From NCBI RefSeq assembly GCF_025717675.1, contig NZ_JAJIRT010000004.1, forward strand, positions 372,001 through 436,000: a stretch of 64,000 bases of DNA, in the 5' to 3' direction. The DNA comes from Paucibacter sp. DJ2R-2. Lineage in GTDB: Bacteria > Pseudomonadota > Gammaproteobacteria > Burkholderiales > Burkholderiaceae_C. Below the pieces are notes generated by a model, which was given only the letters and a program-made list of their open reading frames with translations, was not told the DNA's origin and ran no database searches. Both the position numbers and the translations under genes were made by a program. This document shows, one piece after another, positions 8,462 to 16,755 of the stretch (within the stretch, counting starts at the first letter, position 1; every line of letters starts with the position of its first letter).

Positions 8462-9352
8462 ATGAAGCCAAACGACACAAGCACAAGTTGGCGGGCCCAT
8501 GGCCTGCACGGCGCCGTCACCGCCCTGGCCTTGGCCAGCGCCCTGGTCCTGCAAGCCGGCTGCGGTGGCAGCCCGTTTGTGGATGTCGAGGAAAAGGTCG
8601 ACTGCGCCGTCTTCAATTGCAAGGACTCCGAACTCATCCAGTCGGACGCCCTGAGCCCGCGCGCCACCATTCTGGGCCAGGATGGTCTGCTGAATGTCAG
8701 CGTCAGCGTCGGCCAGAGCGCCAATCTGCTGACGCGCATCCGTCTGACCGGCGCCGACCGCCTCTATGCCCAGACCGACAGCCAGCGCATCGAGCTGCGC
8801 GACAGCGACGGCCGCGGCAGCAGCTATACCGGCCAGCTTCCGACGAGCCTGGCACAACCGAGCATCAGCATCATTCTGGAACGCCGGGGCGAGCAGCATG
8901 TCAACAGCGTCACCCTGCCGAAAAGCTTCAGCGTGCTCTCTCCCATAGGGCCGGTGAACCTGGGCCGCAGCGCCGGCAAGCTGATGGTGCAGCTCGGCCA
9001 GGAGGCCGGCAGCTCGGTGGACAACCGCAGCAATCTGCGCTGCAAGCGCGCCGACGGCAGCAGCTTCTCGGGCGGTATGAGCGACGCGGTCAGCCTGCCC
9101 TTTCTGATCGAAAACCAGGCCGGCGCGCCCTGGGTACGCATCAACACCCTGGATCTGGATTTGGCGCTCAACGAGCACAGCCGCAGCCTGGACAAGACCA
9201 CGCCTAATCTGTCGCCCGTGCAGAGCTGCGAGATCGATGTGAGCTGGCGAGTCTTCCGCTTGGGCAGCACCGCCAGCACCTTGTCGCGCTACACGACGGT
9301 GCGCGGCGAGCGTGCCGCCCGACAAAGCATCAGCTACGACGCGCGCTTGTGA
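8462..9352 (+). CDS. Putative lipoprotein of unknown function
   Basis: The 296-residue product starts with a lipoprotein signal peptide, hydrophobic VTALALASALVLQAGC, with lipobox LQAGC, so Cys near residue 31 would be acylated and the protein anchored facing the periplasm. The start was chosen because GAGGAA precedes ATG at 8462 and the signal peptide then begins the protein. The rest is beta-rich with several Cys (VDCAVFNCKDS, LRCKRA, SCEIDV) that could form disulphides. I do not recognise the family. It converges on bufC with a 4-bp gap. Confidence 0.7.
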   Translation: MKPNDTSTSWRAHGLHGAVTALALASALVLQAGCGGSPFVDVEEKVDCAVFNCKDSELIQSDALSPRATILGQDGLLNVSVSVGQSANLLTRIRLTGADRLYAQTDSQRIELRDSDGRGSSYTGQLPTSLAQPSISIILERRGEQHVNSVTLPKSFSVLSPIGPVNLGRSAGKLMVQLGQEAGSSVDNRSNLRCKRADGSSFSGGMSDAVSLPFLIENQAGAPWVRINTLDLDLALNEHSRSLDKTTPNLSPVQSCEIDVSWRVFRLGSTASTLSRYTTVRGERAARQSISYDARL

Positions 9353-9356
9353 GCGC

Positions 9357-10223
9357 TCAGGCGCTCGGTTCTTCCAGGGGCAGGAGCAGCTGATCGGCCA
9401 ACCAGGCCTGCAGCATGCCAACCACCGCCGGCGCAGCAGCGGCCTCACACCCAAGCTCCAGGGCGGCTTGCTCGCAAAGGTCGCCAAAGACACGACCAGC
9501 AGCCAGGGCCTGGAGCAAGCGCCCTTCCAGCGGCGGCAGCGAACGCCAGCGGGTTTCCAATGCCGGGCGCCAGATCAGGCAGACATGGGTCAGCGGATCG
9601 GGCGCAGCCAAGGTGGCCTCGCCTACGGGCTCCTCCGCGCGCAAGCGGCGCCAGGCCGGCGCCACCGCCCAGTCCAGGTTCAGCAATTGCACGCCGGGCC
9701 GCAGGCGCAGACGCAGGCCGGGCCAGTCCTGGGGCGCCAGTGCCTGCAGGGCCTCTCGGCCCAGGGCCGGGCTGTCGGCAGCGTCAAACGCCATGCGCAA
9801 GGCCCAGTCCATGCGGGCCAGGTCGACCAGGGCCGCATGGGGCAAGACCTGACCCCAGGACGAAGGCGATGCCGGCAGACCCTCAGGCGGCCCGGCCAGC
9901 TGGCCAGCCATGAAGTCACCCAGGCGATCGCCCCACCAACGCAAGGACGGCGTGCGCGGCGGATGGGCATGCAGATAGGCCAGGCCCAGGGCCTGGAAAT
10001 CCTCGTCGCCGAGGGCCCGGTGCAGGACCAGATAGTTGTCGCGCAGAGCGGCCAGCAGACGGGCCTGATAGGCATCCTGGTACACCGCCAGGCCCTGAGC
10101 CGCGCCGGGCTCGCGCAACAGGCCATGGCCCGCGCCAAGCTGCCCGCGCACGGCGGCTTGCAAGGCACGTTGCTGGGCAGCCAGGGCCGCCAAGGGCGGG
10201 CTCGTGTTCACCATCTTCATCAT
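9357..10223 (-). CDS. bufC: BufC/HvfC-family putative DNA-binding-domain protein (DUF2063)
   Basis: The 288-residue protein carries the DUF2063-type N-terminal helical domain (LAVYQDAYQARLLAALRDNYLVLHRALGDEDFQALGLAYLHAHPP...), found next to DUF692 oxidases. In bufferin/HvfABC systems the BufC partner helps the BufB oxidase recognise the precursor peptide. Its start overlaps the bufB stop (ATGATGA), so the two are translationally coupled. A start three codons downstream (MVNTSPP) is possible. The arrangement bufA2-bufB-bufC supports the assignment. Confidence 0.85.
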   Translation of the reverse strand: MMKMVNTSPPLAALAAQQRALQAAVRGQLGAGHGLLREPGAAQGLAVYQDAYQARLLAALRDNYLVLHRALGDEDFQALGLAYLHAHPPRTPSLRWWGDRLGDFMAGQLAGPPEGLPASPSSWGQVLPHAALVDLARMDWALRMAFDAADSPALGREALQALAPQDWPGLRLRLRPGVQLLNLDWAVAPAWRRLRAEEPVGEATLAAPDPLTHVCLIWRPALETRWRSLPPLEGRLLQALAAGRVFGDLCEQAALELGCEAAAAPAVVGMLQAWLADQLLLPLEEPSA

Positions 10224-11107
10224 GCCGCTTCCCGGGTGGGCGCCAGGGCCTGATCGCTGCGTCGCCGGGCTTGGTCCAGCTCATCAAGCAAGACATCCAG
10301 GGCCGGGATCTGGTCATCACGTTCGATCATGGTCGGACGCGCACCCAGGCGCTGCACGGTGTAGGCATAGAGCTGCCAGACCGCTTCGCTGACCGGTTGA
10401 TCGTGGGTGTCGACCAGCAGCCCATCGCGCTGCTCATGGCCGGCAAGATGGATCTGCCGCACCTGCGCGGCCGGCATGAGGTCGATGTAGGCGTGAGCGT
10501 CGAAGCCATGGTTGCGGCTGGAGACGTAAACATTGTTGACGTCCAGCAGCAGGCCGCAGCCGCTGCGCCGCAAGAGCTCGGCCACGAACTCGGCCTCGCT
10601 CATCTCGTCGCCGGCAAAACAAACATAGCTGGACACGTTCTCCAGCAGCAAGGGGCGCTGCAGGACATCCTGGACCTCGGCCACACGCGGCAGCAGATGC
10701 TGCAGTGCCGCCTCGGTGTAGGGCATGGGCAGCAGATCGTGCAGTTGCTGGTGATCCACGCCAGTCCAGCACAAATGGTCGGACACCCAGGCGGGCTGCA
10801 CGCAGTCGGCCAGGGCCTTGAGCTCGCGCAGATAGGCCCGGTTCAGCGCGTCACTGCTGCCGATGGACAGGGACACGCCGTGCATGACCATGGGGTAGTC
10901 GCGCCGCAGGCGGTCCAGGTGCTGCAGCGGAGGGCCGCCGGGCACCATGTAGTTCTCGGAAATGATTTCCAGCCAATCGGGCCGGCGACCGGCGGGCAAA
11001 GGCTGGGACAGCGCCGCGTAGTGTTCGCTGCGCAAGCCCAGACCGAAGCCTTGGATGGGAGCTGAAGCCCCGGCCGGGCCCTGCGATCGAGTCAATGGAA
11101 CAGGCAT
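10220..11107 (-). CDS. bufB: BufB multinuclear non-heme iron oxidase (MNIO, DUF692)
   Basis: The 295-residue enzyme shows the DUF692 TIM-barrel motifs: GLGLRSEHY at the N terminus, EIISENYM, VMHGVSLSIGS, SDHLCW, LENVSSYV, DVNNVYVSSRNHGFD, QIHLAGHEQRDGLLVDTHD and TMIERDD. The His, Asp and Glu residues in these blocks are the expected iron ligands. In bufferin systems this enzyme modifies Cys residues of the BufA peptide (thiooxazole formation) so that it can chelate copper. The gene lies 40 bp downstream of bufA2 and overlaps bufC by 4 bp. Confidence 0.92.
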   Translation of the reverse strand: MPVPLTRSQGPAGASAPIQGFGLGLRSEHYAALSQPLPAGRRPDWLEIISENYMVPGGPPLQHLDRLRRDYPMVMHGVSLSIGSSDALNRAYLRELKALADCVQPAWVSDHLCWTGVDHQQLHDLLPMPYTEAALQHLLPRVAEVQDVLQRPLLLENVSSYVCFAGDEMSEAEFVAELLRRSGCGLLLDVNNVYVSSRNHGFDAHAYIDLMPAAQVRQIHLAGHEQRDGLLVDTHDQPVSEAVWQLYAYTVQRLGARPTMIERDDQIPALDVLLDELDQARRRSDQALAPTREAA

Positions 11108-11147
11108 GGCAGGGCTCCGGTCGATCTTGAGTTGACTTGGGGCCGGC

Positions 11148-11411
11148 TTACTTCAGCACCTTGCCACCGGCCGTCTTGCATTCCTCGGCGGTCTTCTTCG
11201 AAACCCAGCCTTGGCCCTTGCAGCTGTTGTGGCCCTTGCATTCGCTCTTGGCGGTCTTGCACTCCGAGCTGCCCTTGCAGCTGTTGATGCCGGAACACTT
11301 GACCATGCCGTCGTCGGCCGCCTGTGCGGCGCCGCTGAAGGCGGTGGTGGCGAACAGAGCTGCGGCGGCGGTGGCGATGCTCAGGCCGGTCTTGAGGGTG
11401 CTGTGGTTCAT
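11148..11411 (-). CDS. bufA2: BufA2-type periplasmic bufferin metallophore precursor
   Basis: The 87-residue precursor has a signal peptide ending near A31 (GAAQA-A) and a short Cys-rich mature part with six Cys at positions 39, 45, 51, 58, 64 and 78. The pattern KCSGINSCKG ... SECKG ... HNSCKGQGW is the BufA2 signature. After modification by BufB the peptide is expected to bind copper or a similar metal in the periplasm. It is the first gene of the bufA2-bufB-bufC unit. No DoxX-like bufD gene is seen on either side. Confidence 0.88.
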   Translation of the reverse strand: MNHSTLKTGLSIATAAAALFATTAFSGAAQAADDGMVKCSGINSCKGSSECKTAKSECKGHNSCKGQGWVSKKTAEECKTAGGKVLK

Positions 11412-11906
11412 AGGAACTCCTGGTGAAGGTCAAGGGACAAAGTTGGAGGGAAACAAGCTCGACAGATCACGCTGTCCTGGTGTGAGTCGCCGCAGTGGCC
11501 TCGGCCTTACAGACGGCATCAAGTTTTTTTCGGCGGCTCAAGGTCTGGAAGATGACGGGCCGGTTGCGGCACCGATCGGTCGTTCGCTGGAATTGGAATA
11601 CGAGCGCAGAGCGCGCGGAGGACCGCAGAGGTCGCAGAGAAGAGAGCAGGCTTTTTTGGTCTCAGCGTCCTCTGCGGTCCTCAGCGAGCTCTGCGTGCTG
11701 AAACCTCTTTGCGAAAGACGGTTCAGTGCCGAAAAGCGAAGGCGCATCGCGCCCACGAGGGTTTGTCTGCAGCACCGGCACGCAAGGGGCTGGCCGGCGA
11801 CCAAGATAATGGGCGGCGCGCACTGAGTTGGCCGGTTGGGGCTGAGCTCAGCGCGCCTGCCCCAGCCCCGCTGCCCCTGGATTGCCTGCCCTTGCCTGCC
11901 GCCCGC
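11412..11906. other. Divergent intergenic region between bufA2 and the AmpG-like gene
   Basis: About 495 bp without a convincing gene. It must hold the bufA2 promoter on the minus strand, with an AGGAG-like site just before the bufA2 ATG, and the promoter of the plus-strand permease operon. The middle is occupied by the inverted repeat at 11606-11694. Open frames that cross it read through the repeat and have no family resemblance. Confidence 0.6.
11606..11694. repeat. 26-bp inverted repeat rich in GCAGAGG units
   Basis: The arms at 11606-11631 and 11669-11694 are inverted copies with two mismatches over 26 bp (GCAGAGCgCGCgGAGGACCG...). They are separated by 37 bp that contain a short T-run. 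Elements built from CTCTGCG/CGCAGAG units are scattered through many bacterial genomes and probably multicopy here. Whether it acts as a terminator or a regulatory stem-loop is unknown. Confidence 0.65.
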
Positions 11907-13205
11907 ATGACCGCCCCTCGTTCGCACGACCTGCCCCGCTCCCGCCAGCCCTGGCTCTGGATCCCTTCGCTCTACTTCGCCCAGGGCCTGCCCTATGTGG
12001 TGGTGATGACGCTGTCGGTGGTCATGTACAAGAACCTGGGCTTCAACAACACGGACATCGCGCTCTACACCAGCTGGCTCTACCTGCCCTGGGTGATCAA
12101 GCCTCTGTGGTCGCCTCTGGTGGAGCTGCTGGGCACCAAGCGGCGCTGGATCAGCGCCATGCAGTTTCTGATCGGCGCGGCCCTGGCCGGCGTGGCGCTG
12201 ACGATCCCGGGCGAGCGGGCACTGCAGATGACGCTGGCCCTGTTCTGGCTGATGGCATTCGCCTCCGCCTCGCACGACATCGCCGCCGACGGCTTTTACA
12301 TGCTGGCCCTGCCGCAGCGCAGCCAGGCGGCTTTCGTCGGCGTCCGTTCCACCTTCTACCGCCTGGCCAATATCGGCGGCCAGGGCGGCTTGGTCTATCT
12401 GGCCGGCGAGTTGCAGGAGCGCACCGGCAGCATGGTCACGGCCTGGTCCTGGGTGTTTGGCGTGGTGGCGGCCTTGTTCGGCCTGCTGGCTCTGTGGCAC
12501 AGCCTGTTCAGCCTGCCGCGCCCGGCCAGCGACCGACCGTCCGGCATCCAGCCAGGCCAGCTGCTGCCCGAATTCCTGCGCGTCTTTGCGCTGTTTTTCC
12601 AGAAGCCGGGCATCTGGGTGATCCTCGGCTTCCTGCTGCTCTACCGCTTTCCCGAGGCCCAGCTGCTCAAGCTGGCCACGCCTTTTCTGCTCGACCCGCC
12701 GGCCCAGGGCGGCCTGGGCCTGAGCACCAAACAGGTCGGCATCGCCTACGGCACCGTGGGCCTGACAGCCCTGACCCTGGGCGGCCTGGTCGGCGGCTGG
12801 GTGATCTCGCGCCTCGGCTTGAAGCGCGCGCTCTGGCCCCTGGTGCTGGCCATGCATGTGCCCAACATCGCCTTCCTGGCCATGGCGCTGTGGCTGCCCG
12901 CCAATCTCTGGCTGATCAGCGGCGCCCTGGCCGTCGAACAATTCGGTTATGGCTTAGGCTTCACCGCCTACCTGATGTACATGATTCTGGTGGCCGAGGG
13001 CGAGCACAAGACTGCCCACTACGCCATCTGCACCGGCTTCATGGCCCTGGGCATGATGTTGCCGGGCATGTGGAGCGGCTGGCTGCAGGACCAGCTCGGC
13101 TACACCGCCTTTTTCGTCTGGGTGCTGGTGGCCACCTTGCCCTCTTTCGCCATGGCGGCCCTGCTCAAGATCCCGGCCGACTTCGGCAAGAAGATCGAAG
13201 CATGA
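11907..13205 (+). CDS. AmpG/PAT-type major facilitator permease
   Basis: The 432-residue, roughly 12-span membrane protein has the N-terminal block WIPSLYFAQGLPYVVVM and YTSWLYLPWVIKPLWSPLVELLGTKRRWI, the PAT/AmpG-like signature. The start at 11907 removes an unsupported N-terminal extension. Its stop overlaps the start of the glycoside hydrolase gene in ATGA, so the two proteins are translationally coupled. That suggests import of an oligosaccharide or peptidoglycan-derived product generated by the partner enzyme. It is distinct from the permease at 2442. Confidence 0.78.
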   Translation: MTAPRSHDLPRSRQPWLWIPSLYFAQGLPYVVVMTLSVVMYKNLGFNNTDIALYTSWLYLPWVIKPLWSPLVELLGTKRRWISAMQFLIGAALAGVALTIPGERALQMTLALFWLMAFASASHDIAADGFYMLALPQRSQAAFVGVRSTFYRLANIGGQGGLVYLAGELQERTGSMVTAWSWVFGVVAALFGLLALWHSLFSLPRPASDRPSGIQPGQLLPEFLRVFALFFQKPGIWVILGFLLLYRFPEAQLLKLATPFLLDPPAQGGLGLSTKQVGIAYGTVGLTALTLGGLVGGWVISRLGLKRALWPLVLAMHVPNIAFLAMALWLPANLWLISGALAVEQFGYGLGFTAYLMYMILVAEGEHKTAHYAICTGFMALGMMLPGMWSGWLQDQLGYTAFFVWVLVATLPSFAMAALLKIPADFGKKIEA

Positions 13206-14767
13206 GGCGACGTCTGCTCCTCGCCAGCGGCCTGAGCCCGGCCCTCGGCTTGAGCCTGGGCGGCTGCGCCGACACACCGCTGCAAGGCGGCAGCACCCAG
13301 GACACGCCGCGCCTGCGCAGCGCGCCCGAGCTGGCTGCCCTGGCGCCGGCGGCGCCGCGCGAGTTCCGCGCCGTCTGGGTGGCGACCGTGGCCAATATCG
13401 ACTGGCCCAGCCGCAAAGGCCTGAGCACGGCCCAGCAGCAAGCGGAAGCCCTGGCACTGCTCGACCTGGCGGAGCAGCTCAAGCTCAACGCCGTGATCCT
13501 GCAAGTGCGGCCCGCGGCCGACGCCCTCTATGACTCGCGCCTGGAACCCTGGAGCGAGTACCTGAGTGGCCGCCAGGGCCAGGCACCCGAGCCCTTCTAC
13601 GACCCGCTGGCCTTCTGGATCAGCGAGGCGCACCAGCGCGGCCTGGAGTTGCACGCTTGGCTGAACCCCTTCCGCGCCCGCCAAAGCCAGGCCGCCAGCG
13701 CGCCGGCGGCTGGCCACCTGAGCCGCAGCCAGCCGCAGTGGGTGAGGAGTTATGGCGATCAGCTCTGGATCGACCCTGGCGAGCCCGCCGCCGCCGAGCA
13801 CACCCTGGCCGTGGTCGAGGACCTGCTGCGCCGCTACGACATCGACGGCCTGCATCTCGACGATTACTTCTACCCCTACCCGGTCAATGACAGCAGCGGC
13901 CGCGAGCTGGACTTCCCGGACGAGCCCAGCTGGAGCCGCTATCGCGAGGGCGGCGGCACGCTGGGCCGCAACGACTGGCGGCGCCAGAACGTCGACCAGC
14001 TGGTTCAGCGCCTGCAACAGACCGTGCGCGCGCTGCGCCCCGAAGTTCGCTTCGGCATCAGCCCCTTCGGCATCGGCAAGCCGGCGCTGCGCCCCGAAGG
14101 CATTGCCGGCTTCAGCCAGTACGACAAGCTCTACGCCGACGTCGAACGCTGGCTGAGCGAGGGCTGGGTCGATTACCTCGTGCCCCAGCTCTACTGGCCG
14201 ATCGCACAGAAGGCGCAAGCCTTCGGCCCCCTGCTGGACTACTGGCATGGCCAGAATCCGCTCGGCCGGCATGTCTGGCCCGGCTTGTTCAGCAGCAAGG
14301 TGACTGAAAAGGCCGACAGCTGGCCGGTGGACGAACTGGTGCAGCAGATTGCGCTGCTGCGCGAACGCCGCCCGGGCAGCGGCCATGCCCACTTCAGCAT
14401 GGTGGCCCTGGCGCAGAACCGCCGCGGTCTGGCCGATGCGCTGCGCCGGCACAGCTACCCGCAAGCCGCCCTGGTGCCTGCCACGCCCTGGCTGAAAACC
14501 GCGGCGGCCGCGCCGCCGACGCTGGCTCTGGAGCGCGGGCTGGACGGGCTGCTGCGCTTGCGCCTGTCACCGCAGACCGGCGCAGGTCTGCAGCGCTATG
14601 CCCTGTGGCTGCAGCGCGAGGGCGACTGGGAATTCCTGGCCACGGCCTTCACCAGCGGCGACCGCGCCCTCGAACTGGTGCTGCCGGCCGCCGGGCTCAG
14701 CGGTCTGGTGCTGTCGGCGCTTGATCGTTGCGGCAATGAGAGCGCTCGCCAGGGCTACAGCTTCTAA
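13202..14767 (+). CDS. GHL10-family (YngK-like) glycoside hydrolase lipoprotein
   Basis: The 521-residue product starts with a lipoprotein-type leader (MRRRLLLASGLSPALGLSLGGC; lipobox LGGC). It then has the GHL10/DUF187 TIM barrel: EFRAVWVATVANIDWPS, NAVILQVRPAADALYDS, LHAWLNPFRAR, YDIDGLHLDDYFYPYP and RFGISPFGI. The last about 100 residues resemble a beta-sandwich module. Relatives are surface or periplasmic carbohydrate hydrolases, some acting on peptidoglycan. The overlap with the permease gene supports a joint function in saccharide harvest. The exact substrate is unknown. Confidence 0.85.
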   Translation: MRRRLLLASGLSPALGLSLGGCADTPLQGGSTQDTPRLRSAPELAALAPAAPREFRAVWVATVANIDWPSRKGLSTAQQQAEALALLDLAEQLKLNAVILQVRPAADALYDSRLEPWSEYLSGRQGQAPEPFYDPLAFWISEAHQRGLELHAWLNPFRARQSQAASAPAAGHLSRSQPQWVRSYGDQLWIDPGEPAAAEHTLAVVEDLLRRYDIDGLHLDDYFYPYPVNDSSGRELDFPDEPSWSRYREGGGTLGRNDWRRQNVDQLVQRLQQTVRALRPEVRFGISPFGIGKPALRPEGIAGFSQYDKLYADVERWLSEGWVDYLVPQLYWPIAQKAQAFGPLLDYWHGQNPLGRHVWPGLFSSKVTEKADSWPVDELVQQIALLRERRPGSGHAHFSMVALAQNRRGLADALRRHSYPQAALVPATPWLKTAAAAPPTLALERGLDGLLRLRLSPQTGAGLQRYALWLQREGDWEFLATAFTSGDRALELVLPAAGLSGLVLSALDRCGNESARQGYSF

Positions 14768-14841
14768 ATCGCCCAGGCTTCCTCAGGCCAGGGGCGCATC
14801 GTCATTCAGCGACAGCCCCCACGCGTGAGCAGCGGCGGAGC

Positions 14842-15975
14842 TCAAACGCGCTGCCCACCGCTCATGCCATCGAGGCTGTGCAGCCAATGGCCATGGGCAT
14901 GAGACCAGGCCAGAGCGCGCTGGCGCAAGTGCCCCTGTTCGGCCCATTGCAAGGTCCAGAGCGTGGCGCTGTCGGCCGACTCGCCCGCCGGGGCCAGTGG
15001 CAGAGCCAGGCCGGCCGGACGTAGATCGGCGGTTTCGGCGCTGAGCCAGAGCAAGCCGTGGCGGTGCATCAAGCCCTCGACCTCGGCGCTGTAGGCGGCC
15101 AGGGCCGGCGCGTCGAAGTAAGCCAGCACCCAGCTGTTGAACAACACCGGCTGCGCGTCGGCAGGCAGCGCCTCCAGCCACTCGGCCAAGCGCAACAGCC
15201 CCTGTTCGGCCTGCTGCACCGGGTGGCGGGCTGCCCGCGCCTGCACCAGGGCTTGGTTCAGACGACGCGCCCGGGCGCTGTCATGGGGCCAGAGGCAGGC
15301 ACGCAACCAGCGCACCGCCGCTTCATCCTGCACATCGACCGGCACCAGATCCACTCCAAGCCGGGCTTGCAGGCGCCAGGGCTTGCGCGGCGGCTCAGCG
15401 GCGCTGCGCCACTGGCAGGCCACGGTCGGCCGATCGGGTGCCGCCGGGGCGCCGAGCTGGAAGTGGCCGTAGTCATAACGGTAAGCATCGACGCCCAGAT
15501 TGAGGCCGGCACTGCAGCCGAAATCGAACAGGGCCAGGTCTTGCCTGCCCGTCTGGGCGGCGATGGCGCTGAGCGCCGGCCAGAGCACGGCGCAGCGGCC
15601 GATCTCATTGGTCTGGGTGCTGCGCAGGCGCAGATGCTCAAGCAGGCGCGGCCGCTCCGCCCGCACAAAGTGGTGCAGGGCGTCGGCCAGTTCCGCGTCG
15701 GGCGCACGCTCGCCACCGACGCTGGGGTAGTAGGCCGCCAGCGCATGGGGCACGCCGGCCAGCACCCGCTCGTGCAGGGCCGCCAGCAGCAGATTGGGCC
15801 GGGCCTGCTGCTGGGCCCGCACATGGGCCATCAAGGCCAGCAGCTCGGGTGAATCGGCCACGATCTGGCACAGGGCCACATAAAGCGGGTCGTTCGGACA
15901 TTCCTGCGCGGCGAACTGGCGGTACTGCCGGGCCCAGCGCTGCAGATCGGTGGAAGGGGTCAGGTCGTCATCCAT
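14842..15975 (-). CDS. DUF2332 family protein (methyltransferase-like fold suspected)
   Basis: The 377-residue protein contains the DUF2332 pattern: FAAQECPNDPLYVALCQIVADSPELLALM, LLAALHERVLAG, STQTNEIGRCAVLWPAL and LALFDFGCSAGLNLGVDAYRYDYG. The FDFGCSAGLNL segment looks like a nucleotide- or SAM-binding glycine motif, but no activity is established. The start at 15975 begins MDDDLTPS, and upstream residues have no family support. It is divergent from the Crp/Fnr-type gene, with an 81-bp gap that must hold both promoters. Confidence 0.8.
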   Translation of the reverse strand: MDDDLTPSTDLQRWARQYRQFAAQECPNDPLYVALCQIVADSPELLALMAHVRAQQQARPNLLLAALHERVLAGVPHALAAYYPSVGGERAPDAELADALHHFVRAERPRLLEHLRLRSTQTNEIGRCAVLWPALSAIAAQTGRQDLALFDFGCSAGLNLGVDAYRYDYGHFQLGAPAAPDRPTVACQWRSAAEPPRKPWRLQARLGVDLVPVDVQDEAAVRWLRACLWPHDSARARRLNQALVQARAARHPVQQAEQGLLRLAEWLEALPADAQPVLFNSWVLAYFDAPALAAYSAEVEGLMHRHGLLWLSAETADLRPAGLALPLAPAGESADSATLWTLQWAEQGHLRQRALAWSHAHGHWLHSLDGMSGGQRV

Positions 15976-16056
15976 GGCTCCCAGCTTACGAGGCTGGCGC
16001 CCGGCACAATGTCGGGAACCCGACATTCATGCAAAGACGCGTCTTTTGCCTTCACC

Positions 16057-16755
16057 ATGGACCGCCCGCCCCCAGCCACCAGCGCCAACGCCGCCTTGCA
16101 AGCCCTGATGTGCGCCAACTTCCCCGAGCTGGACGGCGCGCTGATGCCGGCCGAGGCCGTGCTGCAAGGCAGCGTCAGCCTGCGCCGCCTGGCCCGCGGC
16201 CGCACCCTGTTCGCCCAGGGTCAGCCGGCTTTGGCTTTCTACGGCCTGGTGGCGGGCGAGATCGAGGCGCGCTTCACCGGCCTGGACGGCACGGTCTCGG
16301 TGCTGGAGCATGTGCAGGCACCGCGGCTGTTCGGCCTGGCGGCCTTTGCGGCCGGCCAGGCCGCCAGCTATGAAACCCTGGCCACGCAGAGCAGCCAGGT
16401 CCTGGTGATCGACCCGGCGGCCTATGCCATGCTGATGGACCGCTGGCCCGGCTTTGCCCGCGCCCTGATGGCCGAGTTTGCGCGCCGCTACGACGGCACC
16501 TTGCGCCTGCTGGAGGCCTCGCGCCACCGCAGCGCGCCCGAGCGTTTTGCATTGGCCCTGGCCCAGCTGCGCCGTGACCGCGCAGCCGGCCCGCCCGACG
16601 CCCAAGGCTGGCAGACCCTGCGCGCTACCCAGGCCGAGCTGGCCGCCGTGGCCAACCTCTCGCGTCAGACCGTCAACCAGCTGCTGCAGCAAGCGCAGGC
16701 CGAAGGCCGGCTGCGCTGCAGCTATGGCCAGCTGCATCTGCGCATCGTGAGCTAG
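16057..16755 (+). CDS. Crp/Fnr family transcriptional regulator
   Basis: The 232-residue protein has an N-terminal cyclic-nucleotide-binding-like beta-roll (LARGRTLFAQGQPALAFYGLVAGEIEARFTG, PRLFGLAAF) and a C-terminal winged helix (TLRATQAELAAVANLSRQTVNQLLQQAQAEGRL). The helix-turn-helix is LAAVANLSRQTVNQLL. No FNR-type Cys cluster is present. The beta-roll lacks an obvious cAMP phosphate-binding GE-RSA motif, so the ligand is unknown. A longer start at 16009 is possible. The 3' end overlaps the desaturase gene by 4 bp on the opposite strand. Confidence 0.85.
   Translation: MDRPPPATSANAALQALMCANFPELDGALMPAEAVLQGSVSLRRLARGRTLFAQGQPALAFYGLVAGEIEARFTGLDGTVSVLEHVQAPRLFGLAAFAAGQAASYETLATQSSQVLVIDPAAYAMLMDRWPGFARALMAEFARRYDGTLRLLEASRHRSAPERFALALAQLRRDRAAGPPDAQGWQTLRATQAELAAVANLSRQTVNQLLQQAQAEGRLRCSYGQLHLRIVS

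Noticed and set aside
11882-13201. The long frame upstream of the GHL10 start as part of that protein
   Set aside because: It is the shadow frame of the permease gene; the lipoprotein leader begins at 13202.
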